Below, in pieces: positions 44,330-54,012 of a stretch of 64,000 nucleotides of DNA (within the stretch, counting starts at the first letter, position 1; each line of letters opens with the position of its first letter). Origin of the DNA: Callosobruchus maculatus (Eukaryota > Arthropoda > Insecta > Coleoptera > Chrysomelidae). The translations under genes and the position numbers were made by a program. The stretch is from the NCBI GenBank assembly GCA_951848785.1, contig CATOUR010000002.1, positions 10,124,001-10,188,000 on the forward strand, read 5' to 3'. The notes under the pieces are model-generated. The model did not search any database. It worked only from the letters and a program-made list of their open reading frames with translations, and was not told where the DNA came from.

Positions 44330-44530
44330 GACATCACTATTATACCAAATCTATACTGGAATCAAGAAGCGAGAGTGTGAATTGAGTACCAGTTTTCTGA
44401 TGAAGTGGAGATTCTACGCGGCATTCCTCAGGATTGTACACCTTCCCCACTTCTGTTTAACGTATGCAGTGAAGCCATAAGGAGGAGAACAAGAAGTATT
44501 AATTATCACCCTCAAAAGAAAAAATGATAA
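44330..44530 (+). pseudogene. LINE reverse transcriptase fragment (RTE/CRE-like block)
   Basis: One plus frame reads EVEILRGIPQDCTPSPLLFN, then VCSEAIRRRTRSI. This matches the (R)RGVRQGCxLSPLLFNLYSEAI block typical of arthropod endonuclease-RT LINEs of another clade. Only about 60 codons survive. It precedes the TTAA-flanked element. Confidence 0.5.
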
Positions 44531-44617
44531 TACCTTGGTCATGTTATATGGTGTCTAAGAGGAGGTTATCTATGACGGGGACCTAAATGTTATGTACTGC
44601 TACAAATACAGGCTTAA

Positions 44618-45395
44618 GGGTCTAGGGTATAGCGCGTGAAATTGAGAATCCAAGAAAAGACGTATTCCCGTGTTAGCGAGGTGGCGTGGCCACCTGTTCC
44701 CTTTCTCCAGTGTGTGTGTCTAAGATGAGGGCAGATAAGTCCAAAAATCCAAAAGTAAGGTCCAATGGTCACTATAAAAATGAATTTTGCATTTCTAAGC
44801 TCCTGAAGTTACCTTTAAACTTACAGTAATGACTCAAAGAGCAAATTGAACAAGAAAGCTTGCGCTTGTGCAACTATTTACCCTTTTTTTCGACATCGTG
44901 TTTGGTTGTTAAATTACAGGCATTTATAGAATGTATGATTTTACCTTGCGAGTTTTTTTGCAAATTAAAAAACTTTTTTGAGAAAATCGAAAATAGTTGT
45001 CATTCATTAAGGCCTTAACTATGCGAGAAATTGTGAGTCCGTGTTTTACATGGCAAATACGTAAGGGGCCTGGATTCACACATTTACTGTGTAAAAAAGT
45101 CAAATCAAATGCAAAATCATACTTCTTCAAATGTGTGTAATTTAAGAGCCAAACAAGATATCAAAATAAGGCCACCAAGTTGCCATAGCGCTAGCGTTCT
45201 TCTTCAACTTGCTATTTGAATCATTACTGTAAGTTTAAAGGTAACGTAACAATATCAGTAGGCCACTGGTAGTAGTATGGCAAGGCGACCTTCGGGCTTA
45301 CCTCCCCTCATTTCATATCACATACTTCACAAGGCGCCAGCACGAGGATACGTATTTTCTACGATTTTCAAGTTTGCGCGCTATACCCTAGCCCC
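44618..45395. mobile_element. TTAA-flanked foldback element (piggyBac- or Kolobok-type MITE)
   Basis: The left end is GGGTCTAGGGTATAGCGCG and the inverse right end GGGGCTAGGGTATAGCGCG, each bordered by TTAA (44,614-44,617 and 45,396-45,399). Both arms are about 380 bp and inverse copies (TTAAACTTACAGTAATGA near 44,816 against TCATTACTGTAAGTTTAAA near 45,221). The arms meet near 45,040-45,080. No coding capacity. TTAA duplication is characteristic of piggyBac and Kolobok superfamilies. A one-armed relative lies at 2,111-2,630. Confidence 0.8.
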
Positions 45396-45399
45396 TTAA

Positions 45400-46040
45400 T
45401 TGATGATCTGGCTTAATATAAAAATCGATCTATTGACTGTAACATCTGCATTAATATCTCATGAAAACATCAACTGTTCTACCTCACCGACGTCAGTTTT
45501 AATCTGGAGTCGGCACACGTTGCATCAACTTGCATGTTGTACATGCCTCATCCATTAGGAGTATAATGTTCATACATATTCAGCCCTGATTCCTTGTCGC
45601 CATATGCAGATCAATGCCAATTAGCATATTGTTGGTATTATTAATAATTGAATTTCTAATCACATATAAATTAGCGCCGCCGGTGTAATAAAATATGCGC
45701 ATATGGTTATCATTTTATCGATTCATTGTTCGTTATAAAAACATAGGAAACGTTTTGACCCATTTTCATTGTATGCTTCGTAATTCACAATCAATATTCT
45801 TACGTTATTATATCATCGTGCAAATAAAACTGACAGTAATATTCTGTGTGAGAGTTTAAAGGTTTGATTTAACATTTATCTAGTGAATCATAAGACATTG
45901 TACGGAGATAACATGTCAATAATACACACCGACAAAGCTGTTCAGAATCTGAGAAATAGATTTAAAATAAGGTTACTAGAACACTGCATTCGTAGTTGAA
46001 TCTCTTGGCTGGTACCTACTTAGCTAAAAGAACCCAAAAT
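45400..46040. other. Non-coding stretch, nothing recognised
   Basis: AT-rich, no supported feature. Confidence 0.4.
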
Positions 46041-46042
46041 TA

Positions 46043-46449
46043 CGAGGGTTGCTCTATATCTGTGCAGACAGCTATTTCACGCTTATTAGAGGTCATCAGT
46101 GCGCCATAGGTCGATTGACGGAGATAGAGAGCATAAGAATTTTCATGTCTACCAGACATGTAAAGCATGTGAGAACAGGCGACAGAAAAGATCTGCCTGT
46201 GCGCCATCTGGCACCCGAAGGTAACGGCAAACCAAAGAAAATCGCTGCTAAACAGCAGCAGACTTCTTGGTGGAATGCCACGGCGCGTTCGCTTGGCCTG
46301 GCTAGAAGAGCGCGGTTCTATATGCTGCTGCATATGAGAGCCGATATACGATGTAGGTCAATCGACCTATGGCGCACTGATGATCGCTAATAAGCGTGAA
46401 ACAGCTGTCTGTGTACTGGTGGATGGACGGAGATATAGAGCAACCCTCG
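46043..46449. repeat. MITE-like inverted-repeat element
   Basis: The left end CGAGGGTTGCTCTATATCTG and, inverse, CGAGGGTTGCTCTATATCTC at 46,449. The arms share GTGCGCCATAGGTCGATTGA and a CACGCTTATTAG word over about 80 bp. TA stands before the left end, but AA follows the right. A GCTGCTGCATATGAGAGCC segment near 46,323 recurs in inverse just outside, at 46,455-46,475. CGAGGGTTGC-type ends are known from mariner-like elements, and a mariner-like transposase fragment follows directly. Confidence 0.6.
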
Positions 46450-46592
46450 AACATGGGCTCTCATATGCAGCAGCATATGATCCAATTTTTGAGAGGTTTG
46501 TTGACAACCAGCATGGAGTCTAAGCATTTGGGGTGGTATTATTTTAAACCGCATATTAAACTCATGTTTTCTAAGATTTTCTAAATGAAAAT

Positions 46593-46826
46593 TTGGAGAA
46601 CCTGTTGGAAAATTTACCACTGGAGATTTTAAGAATAATGTGGTTACAGGTAGATGGAGCAAAAGCACATTTTAGTATCAGAGACCGAAACACTTTGGAT
46701 GAAAGGTTTCCTGCCAATTGTTTCATCTGCGAGCCACACCATCTACGATTTTTCCAATTCCTACACCATGATTACAAAACCGTAAATATCTTGAAAACCA
46801 TCAAAGATAGAACCACATTAGCCTAG
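46593..46826 (+). pseudogene. Mariner-like transposase fragment
   Basis: The plus-strand frame reads ENLLENLPLEILRIMWLQVD, then GAKAHFSIRDRNTLDERFP. This corresponds to the IWFQQDGAPAHFS..VR..L...FPNRW block holding the second catalytic aspartate of the transposase family also seen at 19,120-20,515. The following WIGRGGPIAWPP block is absent. Bases 46,860-47,200 probably belong to the same old element. They end in AAGGTGTTTCATTTAAAACT at the BEL insertion point, and its other flank may resume at 58,576-58,680 (GGACCACTCTGTATA). Confidence 0.6.
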
Positions 46827-47202
46827 ATAAAAGTGAAAGAGAATTCAATTTCGCATCTACCGATGTGAAACTTATGATATCGTCCCATTTGAAAAAAAAA
46901 AGTTTTTAACTTTTTTAACTTCTCAAATTTGAAAATTGGTAGTCTATTGATTTAATATTCTTTCGAAACAACGATCATACTGAAACAGAAACACGTTCCT
47001 TGCTTGTTTCAAAACCGAAAACCGCATCTTTCTGTCGCGTTTAGTTTCCGAGATATTAACGTTTCTTGTAAAGTACTACAAACGTCAAATTTTGTAAAAA
47101 TTTCTGAATAACTCCGAAAATAGGCTTCTAGACATAGGACCTAAAAATCGATGCTGAATTCGAAAACGTAATAATGTACAAGGTGTTTCATTTAAAACTG
47201 TA

Positions 47203-47634
47203 TGTTTTGGCTTTTTTAAGGGTTAATAATGTTTTATTTTTGGAGAAATTTGTACGGAAAAATCTGGCAATGTCGCACCTCTGAAAGGATATAACAATTC
47301 GATTTTGGTAGAGGTCAAGAGTCAGAGTCAGACATCGGAAGTCGAACGGCACAGAATCTTCGGCTATAAATCAAATATTTGACTATATAGTTCAATTTCA
47401 TTACGCGTCGCTATAGTGCGGGATTGTGCAACAGGTGGTATAATCCTTATTATTTTATATTTTTCACCCTTCCTTTGTTCCCTTGTTGCCATTTGTTGCA
47501 TAGCAATTTTGGACCCAACTTGTGGCGAGAGATAGCGGTAAGCGTTTTCAACTTTAATTATTACAGTCCACTTTCATCGGACAATTTGCGTGAATATATT
47601 TTATATATTTATATTCGTGTAAATTGCCCATACA
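47203..47634 (+). repeat. BEL/Pao element 5' LTR
   Basis: 432 bp, TGTTTTGG...CCCATACA, with the TG...CA ends of an LTR. No difference from the 3' LTR at 53,239-53,670 was seen by eye. TATAAATCAAATATTTGAC near 47,360 is a possible TATA region, and ATAGTGCGGGATTGTGC follows. Confidence 0.9.
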
Positions 47635-47640
47635 TTTTTT

Positions 47641-47658
47641 TGGTACCGTTCGAGCCAG
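47641..47658 (+). promoter_or_regulatory. Candidate primer-binding site of the BEL/Pao element
   Basis: TGGTACCGTTCGAGCCAG starts six bases after the 5' LTR. TGG complements a tRNA CCA end; the tRNA is not identified. Confidence 0.45.
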
Positions 47659-47947
47659 ATCGCTGTTTCTTGCGCGTGTTTGGGCAGGTTTTTTACCAAT
47701 TTTGTCGTCGGGATTTTTGCGTTTTTCCTAGCGAGTAGCGACGTTGCTGGATTTCGGATTTTATCGCGGATTTTTGTATTTACATAACTATATAGTTGCA
47801 ATAATTTGTTTACGACTTTTGAACTAGCGGTGGTTCAAAAGTTGGGGTGCGGTTACGGTTACATATAAACTCTGTGCTGAAGGCTCGAATTTTCGGTTAT
47901 TTACTGTTTGAAAATAATTTTATTGCTGAACCCCTAGACCATTGATA

Positions 47948-50900
47948 ATGTCGGTTGGTGAAAGAAAATTAAAAATTTTAATTCACAAAAAAGAGTCGAT
48001 TTTTGCCACTTTGCAAAACTTGCTAGATCTTTCACGGGATTTGTCGGATGTAGGTAATAAAAGAAAATTTAAAGCGCTGTACCAGGAAATGGATATAGTG
48101 AAAAAAGATTTATTTGATGTTATTGAGCAAATTCAGATCGTGTCTTTAGAACTGGATGAAGGGTATACTCCAGATTTTAAAGTGATTCCCACAATTAACG
48201 AAATATGTGGTACTATTCGAGCTGCGGCATTGAAATTAAATACTTCAGGCACCGTAGAAGCGGCCCATGTGGAGGGAAATTATGGTCCCAGTAGAGCGTC
48301 GGTTTTAATGCCAAAAATGGAACTACCGGAATTTTCCGGAGATATTCGACATTGGCTAACATTTTATGAGATATTTAAAAATTCCGTACACGATAATCCT
48401 AACTTAAATAAGTCTGATAAGGTTCATTATTTAATAGGTCGCTTAAAAGGTCCTGCTTTAAGTGTCTGTTCAGGTATTGAAGCTACTGGGGACAACTATG
48501 AAATCATTTGGAGTGCCTTGATTGATAGATATCATGATAAAAGATTTCTAGCAAACAATTACTTAGAACAAATTTTGGAGTTTATACCGCTGCGCAATGA
48601 CTCATCAAAAGATTTGGGTACATTTTTAGAACGAGTGGATTCGGCAGTGGCGGCATTGAAAAAATTAGATTTGCCTGATTTGTCTGACTTCATTTTGTTT
48701 TATTTAGCTAGGTCTAAATTGGATAATGAGACGGGAAAATGTTTTGATAATTTGAAAAGGGCCACTAGAATACCAACGTATACTGACCTTAAAGAATTTA
48801 TTTCCGAACAATTGAAAATTTCTCAAATCAACAAATCGAGTAATTTTAAAAATAGCGGCGTTTCACGATCTTCGAATGTATTTTTTGCTCAAGAAAATAG
48901 AACGGGAAATATTCCGACTAAGTTTTGCATATTTTGCAAGGGACAAAATCATGTTATTGTTAGTTGTAAAAAATTCAAGGACTTAACACCTGATGCGAGA
49001 TATACAACGGTGAAAAATAATAATTGGTGTTATAGATGTTTATCTAATAAACATATGGTAAGAAGTTGTTCCTCCAACAAAAAATGCAGTGTATGTTCTC
49101 TTAACCATCATTTTTTGTTACATCTGGGTAAAAAGGAAAATAACGAAGCGACATCAGGCACGATTCATATTTCGGAGATAGATAAAATGGAACCAAGTAC
49201 TTCGGCAAATGTACAGGGTGATTCCTTTTGTTCTGTGGGTACGGATTACAACATGACAAAGGGTACGGTTTTACTCTCTACGGCGGTGGTTGTTGTAGAT
49301 AACGCGGTGATATCAAACAGTTCTGCTAGATTTATCCTGGATAGCGGAAGTCAGGTGAATTTAATAACTTGGGACTGCTGTAAAAGATTAGGGTTAACGG
49401 TGACTAAGATTTGCTCTTCGGTAAGAGGTCTTGGTCAGAATCTACAAACGGTAAAAGGGATGGTCGAACTGATGTTAGTTTCTCGATATGATGCAAATAA
49501 GAAATTTGCAATGCGGGCGTTAGTTGTCGAAAAGATTACGGATAAGCTTCCTCGATGTTCTATAAATGCGAAAATAATTGATAAATTTAATAGTTTATCT
49601 TTGGCGGATAACAATTTCGGAGTACCTGGACAAATCGATGGCATAATTGGCGCGGAGCTATTTCCACGTTTGATGGGTAATGATAAAATTGTGTGTGATG
49701 GCGGATCACCATTTGCAATTCAGACGGCATTCGGGTATGTCGTCATGGGCGAGGTTCCCATTAGCAGTTCGGATGTTATGGATAGTTTTTTTGTGTATCA
49801 TGAAGAATCGGCGATAGAAAACTTGCTACGAAAGTTCTTTGAATTGGAAGATGTTCCACTTCGGGAAATTATGACTGAAGACGATCTTGTATGCGAGAAA
49901 TTATATGCGGAATCGGTGCAGCGCGATAAGTCGGGGCGTTTTACGGTAGCTTTACCTTTTAAGTTGTCTCCGGAAAATTTGGGCAACTCTAAATCTGCGG
50001 CGGAAAATCGGCTTTTATCATTAGAAAAACGTTTGGGCCGTTCTGTAGAACTTAGGTTACAATATAATAGTGTCATGAAAGATTTTATAGATCAAGGGCA
50101 CATGAAACTTTTGTACGGTTGTGGAGATGATAAGGTGGATTATTATATTGCTCACCACCCGGTAATAAAACTGACGAGCACAAGCACACCTGTAAGAATA
50201 GTCTTGGATGCAAGCGCTGCTTCGGATAACGGTGTTTCGCTCAATGACTTACTTTACGGTGGAATCAAACTACAGACGGATATATGTAAGCTGCTTTTAA
50301 ATTTTCGTCTATTTGAAATCGCTTTGACAGGGGATATATGTCAAATGTATAGACAGATAGGGATAAGAGCGGATCATTGGCGTTTTCAAAAATTGTTATG
50401 GAGGTTTGATCCACAAGACGAAATTCGAGTCTACCAACTAACGGTCGTAGGTTTTGGCCTTAAGTCGTCACCATTTTTAGCATTGCGTACCGTAAAGGAG
50501 TTGTTAAAGCACGAAAGCGCAAAATATCCATTGGCAGTAAATTATATTGATAGGGATCTGTATATGGATGATCTGGTGTGTAGTATTCCTTCAGATAACG
50601 AGGCTCATCAGTTATACACCGAAGCGGTTGATTTGTTTAAGGCAGGGGGATTTAAATTGACAAAATTCTCAACTAATTCTTCAAATTTATTAGAATGTAT
50701 TCCCAAGGATAGGCGAGCATCAAAAGATGTAACTTTCAAAACAGATACAAAGATTTTAGGCATGCAGTGGAGCCCCTCAAATGATATTTTAGGTTTCAAA
50801 TTTGATTGTCCAGATGCTAAGTGTACTAAACGTAACATTCTTTCATCGGTAGCCAGATGCTACGATCCTCTCGGCATAGTTGCTCCTGTTCTGTTTGCGT

Positions 50901-53086
50901 TAAAATTATTGATAAAGGAGTTATGGGGTTTGAATTTGGATTGGGACATCGAAGCTCCTAGAAGTATTCAAAGGCGTTGGACAAAAATACGGTCGGAATG
51001 GGGTGAACTTAAAAATTTTGAAATTAATAGATACTTGAATGTTAAAAGGGACATTCCGGTTGTTCTCATTGGATTTGCGGATGCTAGTCAAGTCGGTTAT
51101 GGAGGAGTAGTATATCTGCGTTCTCAAACGGCGGGGGGTAAAGCAACAGTAACTTTGGTTTGTGCAAAATCTAGGATAGCACCCAGTAAGTTGGTCAGCA
51201 TACCCAGGTTGGAGTTGTGTGCAGCTTTGCTCCTCTCTAAATTGATGAAGTTCGTTTTAGAAGTATATACCGAACGAATTGTAGTTTCCGATATTTTTGC
51301 CTTTTCGGACTCGTCTACGGTTTTGCAATGGTTATACTGTTCTGATTTGAAGGACATATTTGTTGCTAATCGAATCTATCAAATCAAGGAAAATTTGCCC
51401 ATGGTTCAGTGGCGTCATATTGCAGGTACGGAAAATCCTGCAGATTCTTTGTCAAGAGGTTTGACACCGAGTCAACTTGTGAATCATGCATTATGGAAAT
51501 CGGGGCCTGTTTGGTTAAAATGGTCTAGAGATCATTGGCCAGGAGAAGTTATATCGTCTCCAATTAGGATGGAGCCAAATATTGAATGTACTTTCACTTC
51601 TTTGCACGTGGAAAGACATCCTTTACTAGAATTAGTTACCAGGCGTTCGTCGTGGTCAAACATAATGAATATAACGGTTTGGATATTAAGATTTTTGAAA
51701 ATTTTACCGGCGAGTAACTTTATTTCAGTGAGTGATGTAGTTGAAGCAGAATTTTGTATTATACGTTTAGTGCAGTTAGAGCATTTCGGATTAGATATAC
51801 AAAGGATTGAAAATGGCAAAGAGTGTTCCCCTAAACTAATGAAATTGCGGCCTTTTCTAAAAAATGGTATTTTGAGGGTTGGAGGTCGGTTAGGAAATGC
51901 AAATTTAGAATTTCGTTCCAAACATCCTATTATTTTACCGGCTAAAGATGTATTTACGGATAGATTAGTAGATTTTTACCACAAAATAAATTTGCATACG
52001 GGTGCTTATTTACTAGAGACAATCGTACGGCAGAAATATTGGATCATCGGGGGTAGGAATTTGATAAGACAACGTGTCCAGAAATGCAATCACTGTTTCA
52101 GATTGCGTCCGGTTAATAGACCGCCATTGATGGCAGACTTACCATATTCGCGTGTTCAGGACTGTAAGGCTTTCCTGCATACAGGTGTGGACTATTTTGG
52201 TCCTGTGAGAATTACTTTAGGGAGAAAGAGAGGATCACAAGTCAATAAAGCATACGTTTGTTTATTTATATGCATGAATGTTAAGGCTATACATTTGGAG
52301 TTAGTGAGTTCACTAAGTACGCAGCATTTTTTGCAAGCCTTCAAAAGATTTATTTCGAGACGGGGTCCTTGCGAAATGCTTTACTCAGACCAAGGCACAA
52401 ATTTCGTGGGGGCTAAAACAGTTCTGCGTGAGTTAAACGTTTTAGTTAAGTCGGAAGAGTATCAGAAAAGGCTTAATACTGAACTGAAAGAAAACGGTAT
52501 TACCTGGAAGTTTAACACGCCAGCGGCGCCTCACCAAGGGGGACTCTGGGAGAGCAATGTAAAATCTGTAAAGACGCACCTATATCGGGTAATAGGCGAC
52601 CAGCTATTGACATACGAGGAATTAAATACGGTGTTAACTCAGATCGAGGCATTGTTGAATTCTCGTCCATTATGTGCGAAATCAATGGACCCGAGTGCGC
52701 CCGAGATTTTGACTCCGGCACATTTTTTAACTCAGATACCGCTTAATCATTTACCTGCGTCAGATGTAACAGAAATCAAACTAAATCGTTTAGATAGATA
52801 CCAGTTAATTGATAGAATGATTCAAGATTTCTGGAAAAGATGGAGGTTAGAGTACCTCACCGGTTTGCAGGTACGAGCAAAGTGGTACAAGTCGGTTCCC
52901 AAGTTAGAAATCGGTATGGTAGTGCTTTTAAGAGAAGAAAACTCTCCGCCACTACATTGGCCTCTGGGTGTCATCCAAGAGGTTTTTCCAGGAAAAGACG
53001 GCTGCATTAGGAATGTAGCTGTCAAAACTTCAAAGGGTATTTTTTCAAGGCCTGCTGTCAAGGTGTATCCTTTGCCGACACAGTAG
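47948..53086 (+). CDS. BEL/Pao Gag-Pol polyprotein, intact
   Basis: ATG at 47,948 is preferred; the frame is open a little upstream through TTG ATA. It encodes 1,712 residues without a break. Order (approximate residues): coiled-coil N terminus; DUF1759 Gag-like domain (120-300, LPEFSGDIRHWLTFYEIF); CCHC/Cys-rich knuckles (320-390); DUF1758-type aspartic protease with LDSGSQVNLI (about 460); RT with catalytic YMDDLV (about 871); RNase H with GFADAS (about 1,040); integrase zinc-binding HHCC domain (1,340-1,385) and rve core with VDYFGP, SDQGTNF and HQGGLWE supplying D, D and E (1,410-1,530); C-terminal DUF5641 (WPLGVIQEVFPGKDG, about 1,670). This is the complete set for self-mobilisation as known for BEL/Pao. 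No envelope gene follows. Confidence 0.93.
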   Translation: MSVGERKLKILIHKKESIFATLQNLLDLSRDLSDVGNKRKFKALYQEMDIVKKDLFDVIEQIQIVSLELDEGYTPDFKVIPTINEICGTIRAAALKLNTSGTVEAAHVEGNYGPSRASVLMPKMELPEFSGDIRHWLTFYEIFKNSVHDNPNLNKSDKVHYLIGRLKGPALSVCSGIEATGDNYEIIWSALIDRYHDKRFLANNYLEQILEFIPLRNDSSKDLGTFLERVDSAVAALKKLDLPDLSDFILFYLARSKLDNETGKCFDNLKRATRIPTYTDLKEFISEQLKISQINKSSNFKNSGVSRSSNVFFAQENRTGNIPTKFCIFCKGQNHVIVSCKKFKDLTPDARYTTVKNNNWCYRCLSNKHMVRSCSSNKKCSVCSLNHHFLLHLGKKENNEATSGTIHISEIDKMEPSTSANVQGDSFCSVGTDYNMTKGTVLLSTAVVVVDNAVISNSSARFILDSGSQVNLITWDCCKRLGLTVTKICSSVRGLGQNLQTVKGMVELMLVSRYDANKKFAMRALVVEKITDKLPRCSINAKIIDKFNSLSLADNNFGVPGQIDGIIGAELFPRLMGNDKIVCDGGSPFAIQTAFGYVVMGEVPISSSDVMDSFFVYHEESAIENLLRKFFELEDVPLREIMTEDDLVCEKLYAESVQRDKSGRFTVALPFKLSPENLGNSKSAAENRLLSLEKRLGRSVELRLQYNSVMKDFIDQGHMKLLYGCGDDKVDYYIAHHPVIKLTSTSTPVRIVLDASAASDNGVSLNDLLYGGIKLQTDICKLLLNFRLFEIALTGDICQMYRQIGIRADHWRFQKLLWRFDPQDEIRVYQLTVVGFGLKSSPFLALRTVKELLKHESAKYPLAVNYIDRDLYMDDLVCSIPSDNEAHQLYTEAVDLFKAGGFKLTKFSTNSSNLLECIPKDRRASKDVTFKTDTKILGMQWSPSNDILGFKFDCPDAKCTKRNILSSVARCYDPLGIVAPVLFALKLLIKELWGLNLDWDIEAPRSIQRRWTKIRSEWGELKNFEINRYLNVKRDIPVVLIGFADASQVGYGGVVYLRSQTAGGKATVTLVCAKSRIAPSKLVSIPRLELCAALLLSKLMKFVLEVYTERIVVSDIFAFSDSSTVLQWLYCSDLKDIFVANRIYQIKENLPMVQWRHIAGTENPADSLSRGLTPSQLVNHALWKSGPVWLKWSRDHWPGEVISSPIRMEPNIECTFTSLHVERHPLLELVTRRSSWSNIMNITVWILRFLKILPASNFISVSDVVEAEFCIIRLVQLEHFGLDIQRIENGKECSPKLMKLRPFLKNGILRVGGRLGNANLEFRSKHPIILPAKDVFTDRLVDFYHKINLHTGAYLLETIVRQKYWIIGGRNLIRQRVQKCNHCFRLRPVNRPPLMADLPYSRVQDCKAFLHTGVDYFGPVRITLGRKRGSQVNKAYVCLFICMNVKAIHLELVSSLSTQHFLQAFKRFISRRGPCEMLYSDQGTNFVGAKTVLRELNVLVKSEEYQKRLNTELKENGITWKFNTPAAPHQGGLWESNVKSVKTHLYRVIGDQLLTYEELNTVLTQIEALLNSRPLCAKSMDPSAPEILTPAHFLTQIPLNHLPASDVTEIKLNRLDRYQLIDRMIQDFWKRWRLEYLTGLQVRAKWYKSVPKLEIGMVVLLREENSPPLHWPLGVIQEVFPGKDGCIRNVAVKTSKGIFSRPAVKVYPLPTQ

Positions 53087-53225
53087 GTTTCGGGTTTATT
53101 ACATTTTAGTTTTATTTTTCTTTTTTTTTTTTTTGGAATAATTAGTTATAGACGGGTTCAGCAATATACGCAAAATAACGTATAATTATATAGTTTTTTT
53201 TTGGTGTGCTGAAAAACGGGTTTTC

Positions 53226-53238
53226 AGGGCGGGGGGTG
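53226..53238 (+). promoter_or_regulatory. Polypurine tract of the BEL/Pao element
   Basis: AGGGCGGGGGGTG directly before the 3' LTR, the expected plus-strand priming site. Confidence 0.7.
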
Positions 53239-53670
53239 TGTTTTGGCTTTTTTAAGGGTTAATAATGTTTTATTTTTGGAGAAATTTGTACGGAAAAATC
53301 TGGCAATGTCGCACCTCTGAAAGGATATAACAATTCGATTTTGGTAGAGGTCAAGAGTCAGAGTCAGACATCGGAAGTCGAACGGCACAGAATCTTCGGC
53401 TATAAATCAAATATTTGACTATATAGTTCAATTTCATTACGCGTCGCTATAGTGCGGGATTGTGCAACAGGTGGTATAATCCTTATTATTTTATATTTTT
53501 CACCCTTCCTTTGTTCCCTTGTTGCCATTTGTTGCATAGCAATTTTGGACCCAACTTGTGGCGAGAGATAGCGGTAAGCGTTTTCAACTTTAATTATTAC
53601 AGTCCACTTTCATCGGACAATTTGCGTGAATATATTTTATATATTTATATTCGTGTAAATTGCCCATACA
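53239..53670 (+). repeat. BEL/Pao element 3' LTR
   Basis: 432 bp, matching 47,203-47,634 throughout by eye. Its last base is directly followed by the Gypsy 5' LTR. The small ORF inside is a by-product. Confidence 0.9.
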
Positions 53671-53886
53671 TGAAATGAACTGTTAGCGTTCTGTATTCTG
53701 TGCTGTTCTGTGTTCTGTGTCAAACGTCAGCTGTCAATGATGTAGGTGACAGCCGGATGTTGTCATGTCATTACTTACGGTCACTTTATGAACTTATGTC
53801 TTACGTTACGGTTATGTATTATGAGGAAGAGAATAAAAGTTACAAAAATCGAAAGCCATCCTTTTAATAAAGAAGACTTTACTACA
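53671..53886 (+). repeat. Gypsy element 5' LTR
   Basis: 216 bp from TGAAATGAAC to TTTACTACA. It differs from the 3' LTR at one visible position (TACGTTACGG against TACGTTATGG). AATAAA near 53,869 may serve as polyadenylation signal. Confidence 0.9.
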
Positions 53887-54012
53887 ATTCTCAGAAGTGG
53901 GATTCAGGCCGAAAAGGGATAGAGTTACGAGAGGGGATATTTCCAGGAAATAGTGGAAATTACGGACGAAAAAATAGTGAGGTTAGGTTGACCCTCCGAG
54001 CACGTGAGCAAG

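Larger units (their letters stand above)
47203..53670 (+). mobile_element. BEL/Pao LTR retrotransposon, complete
   Basis: 6,468 bp: 5' LTR, a leader with TGGTACCGTTCGAGCC at 47,641 as possible primer-binding site, one long Gag-Pol frame, a G-rich polypurine tract (AGGGCGGGGGG, 53,226-53,236) and 3' LTR. Identical-looking LTRs point to a recent insertion. The 5' flank is the end of a mariner-like element (…AAAACTGTA). On the 3' side a Gypsy element starts at the very next base, so the target duplication cannot be confirmed. Confidence 0.92.

Noticed and set aside
46049..46390. 113-codon plus-strand ORF
   Set aside because: It spans both arms of a MITE-like inverted repeat and shows no domain.
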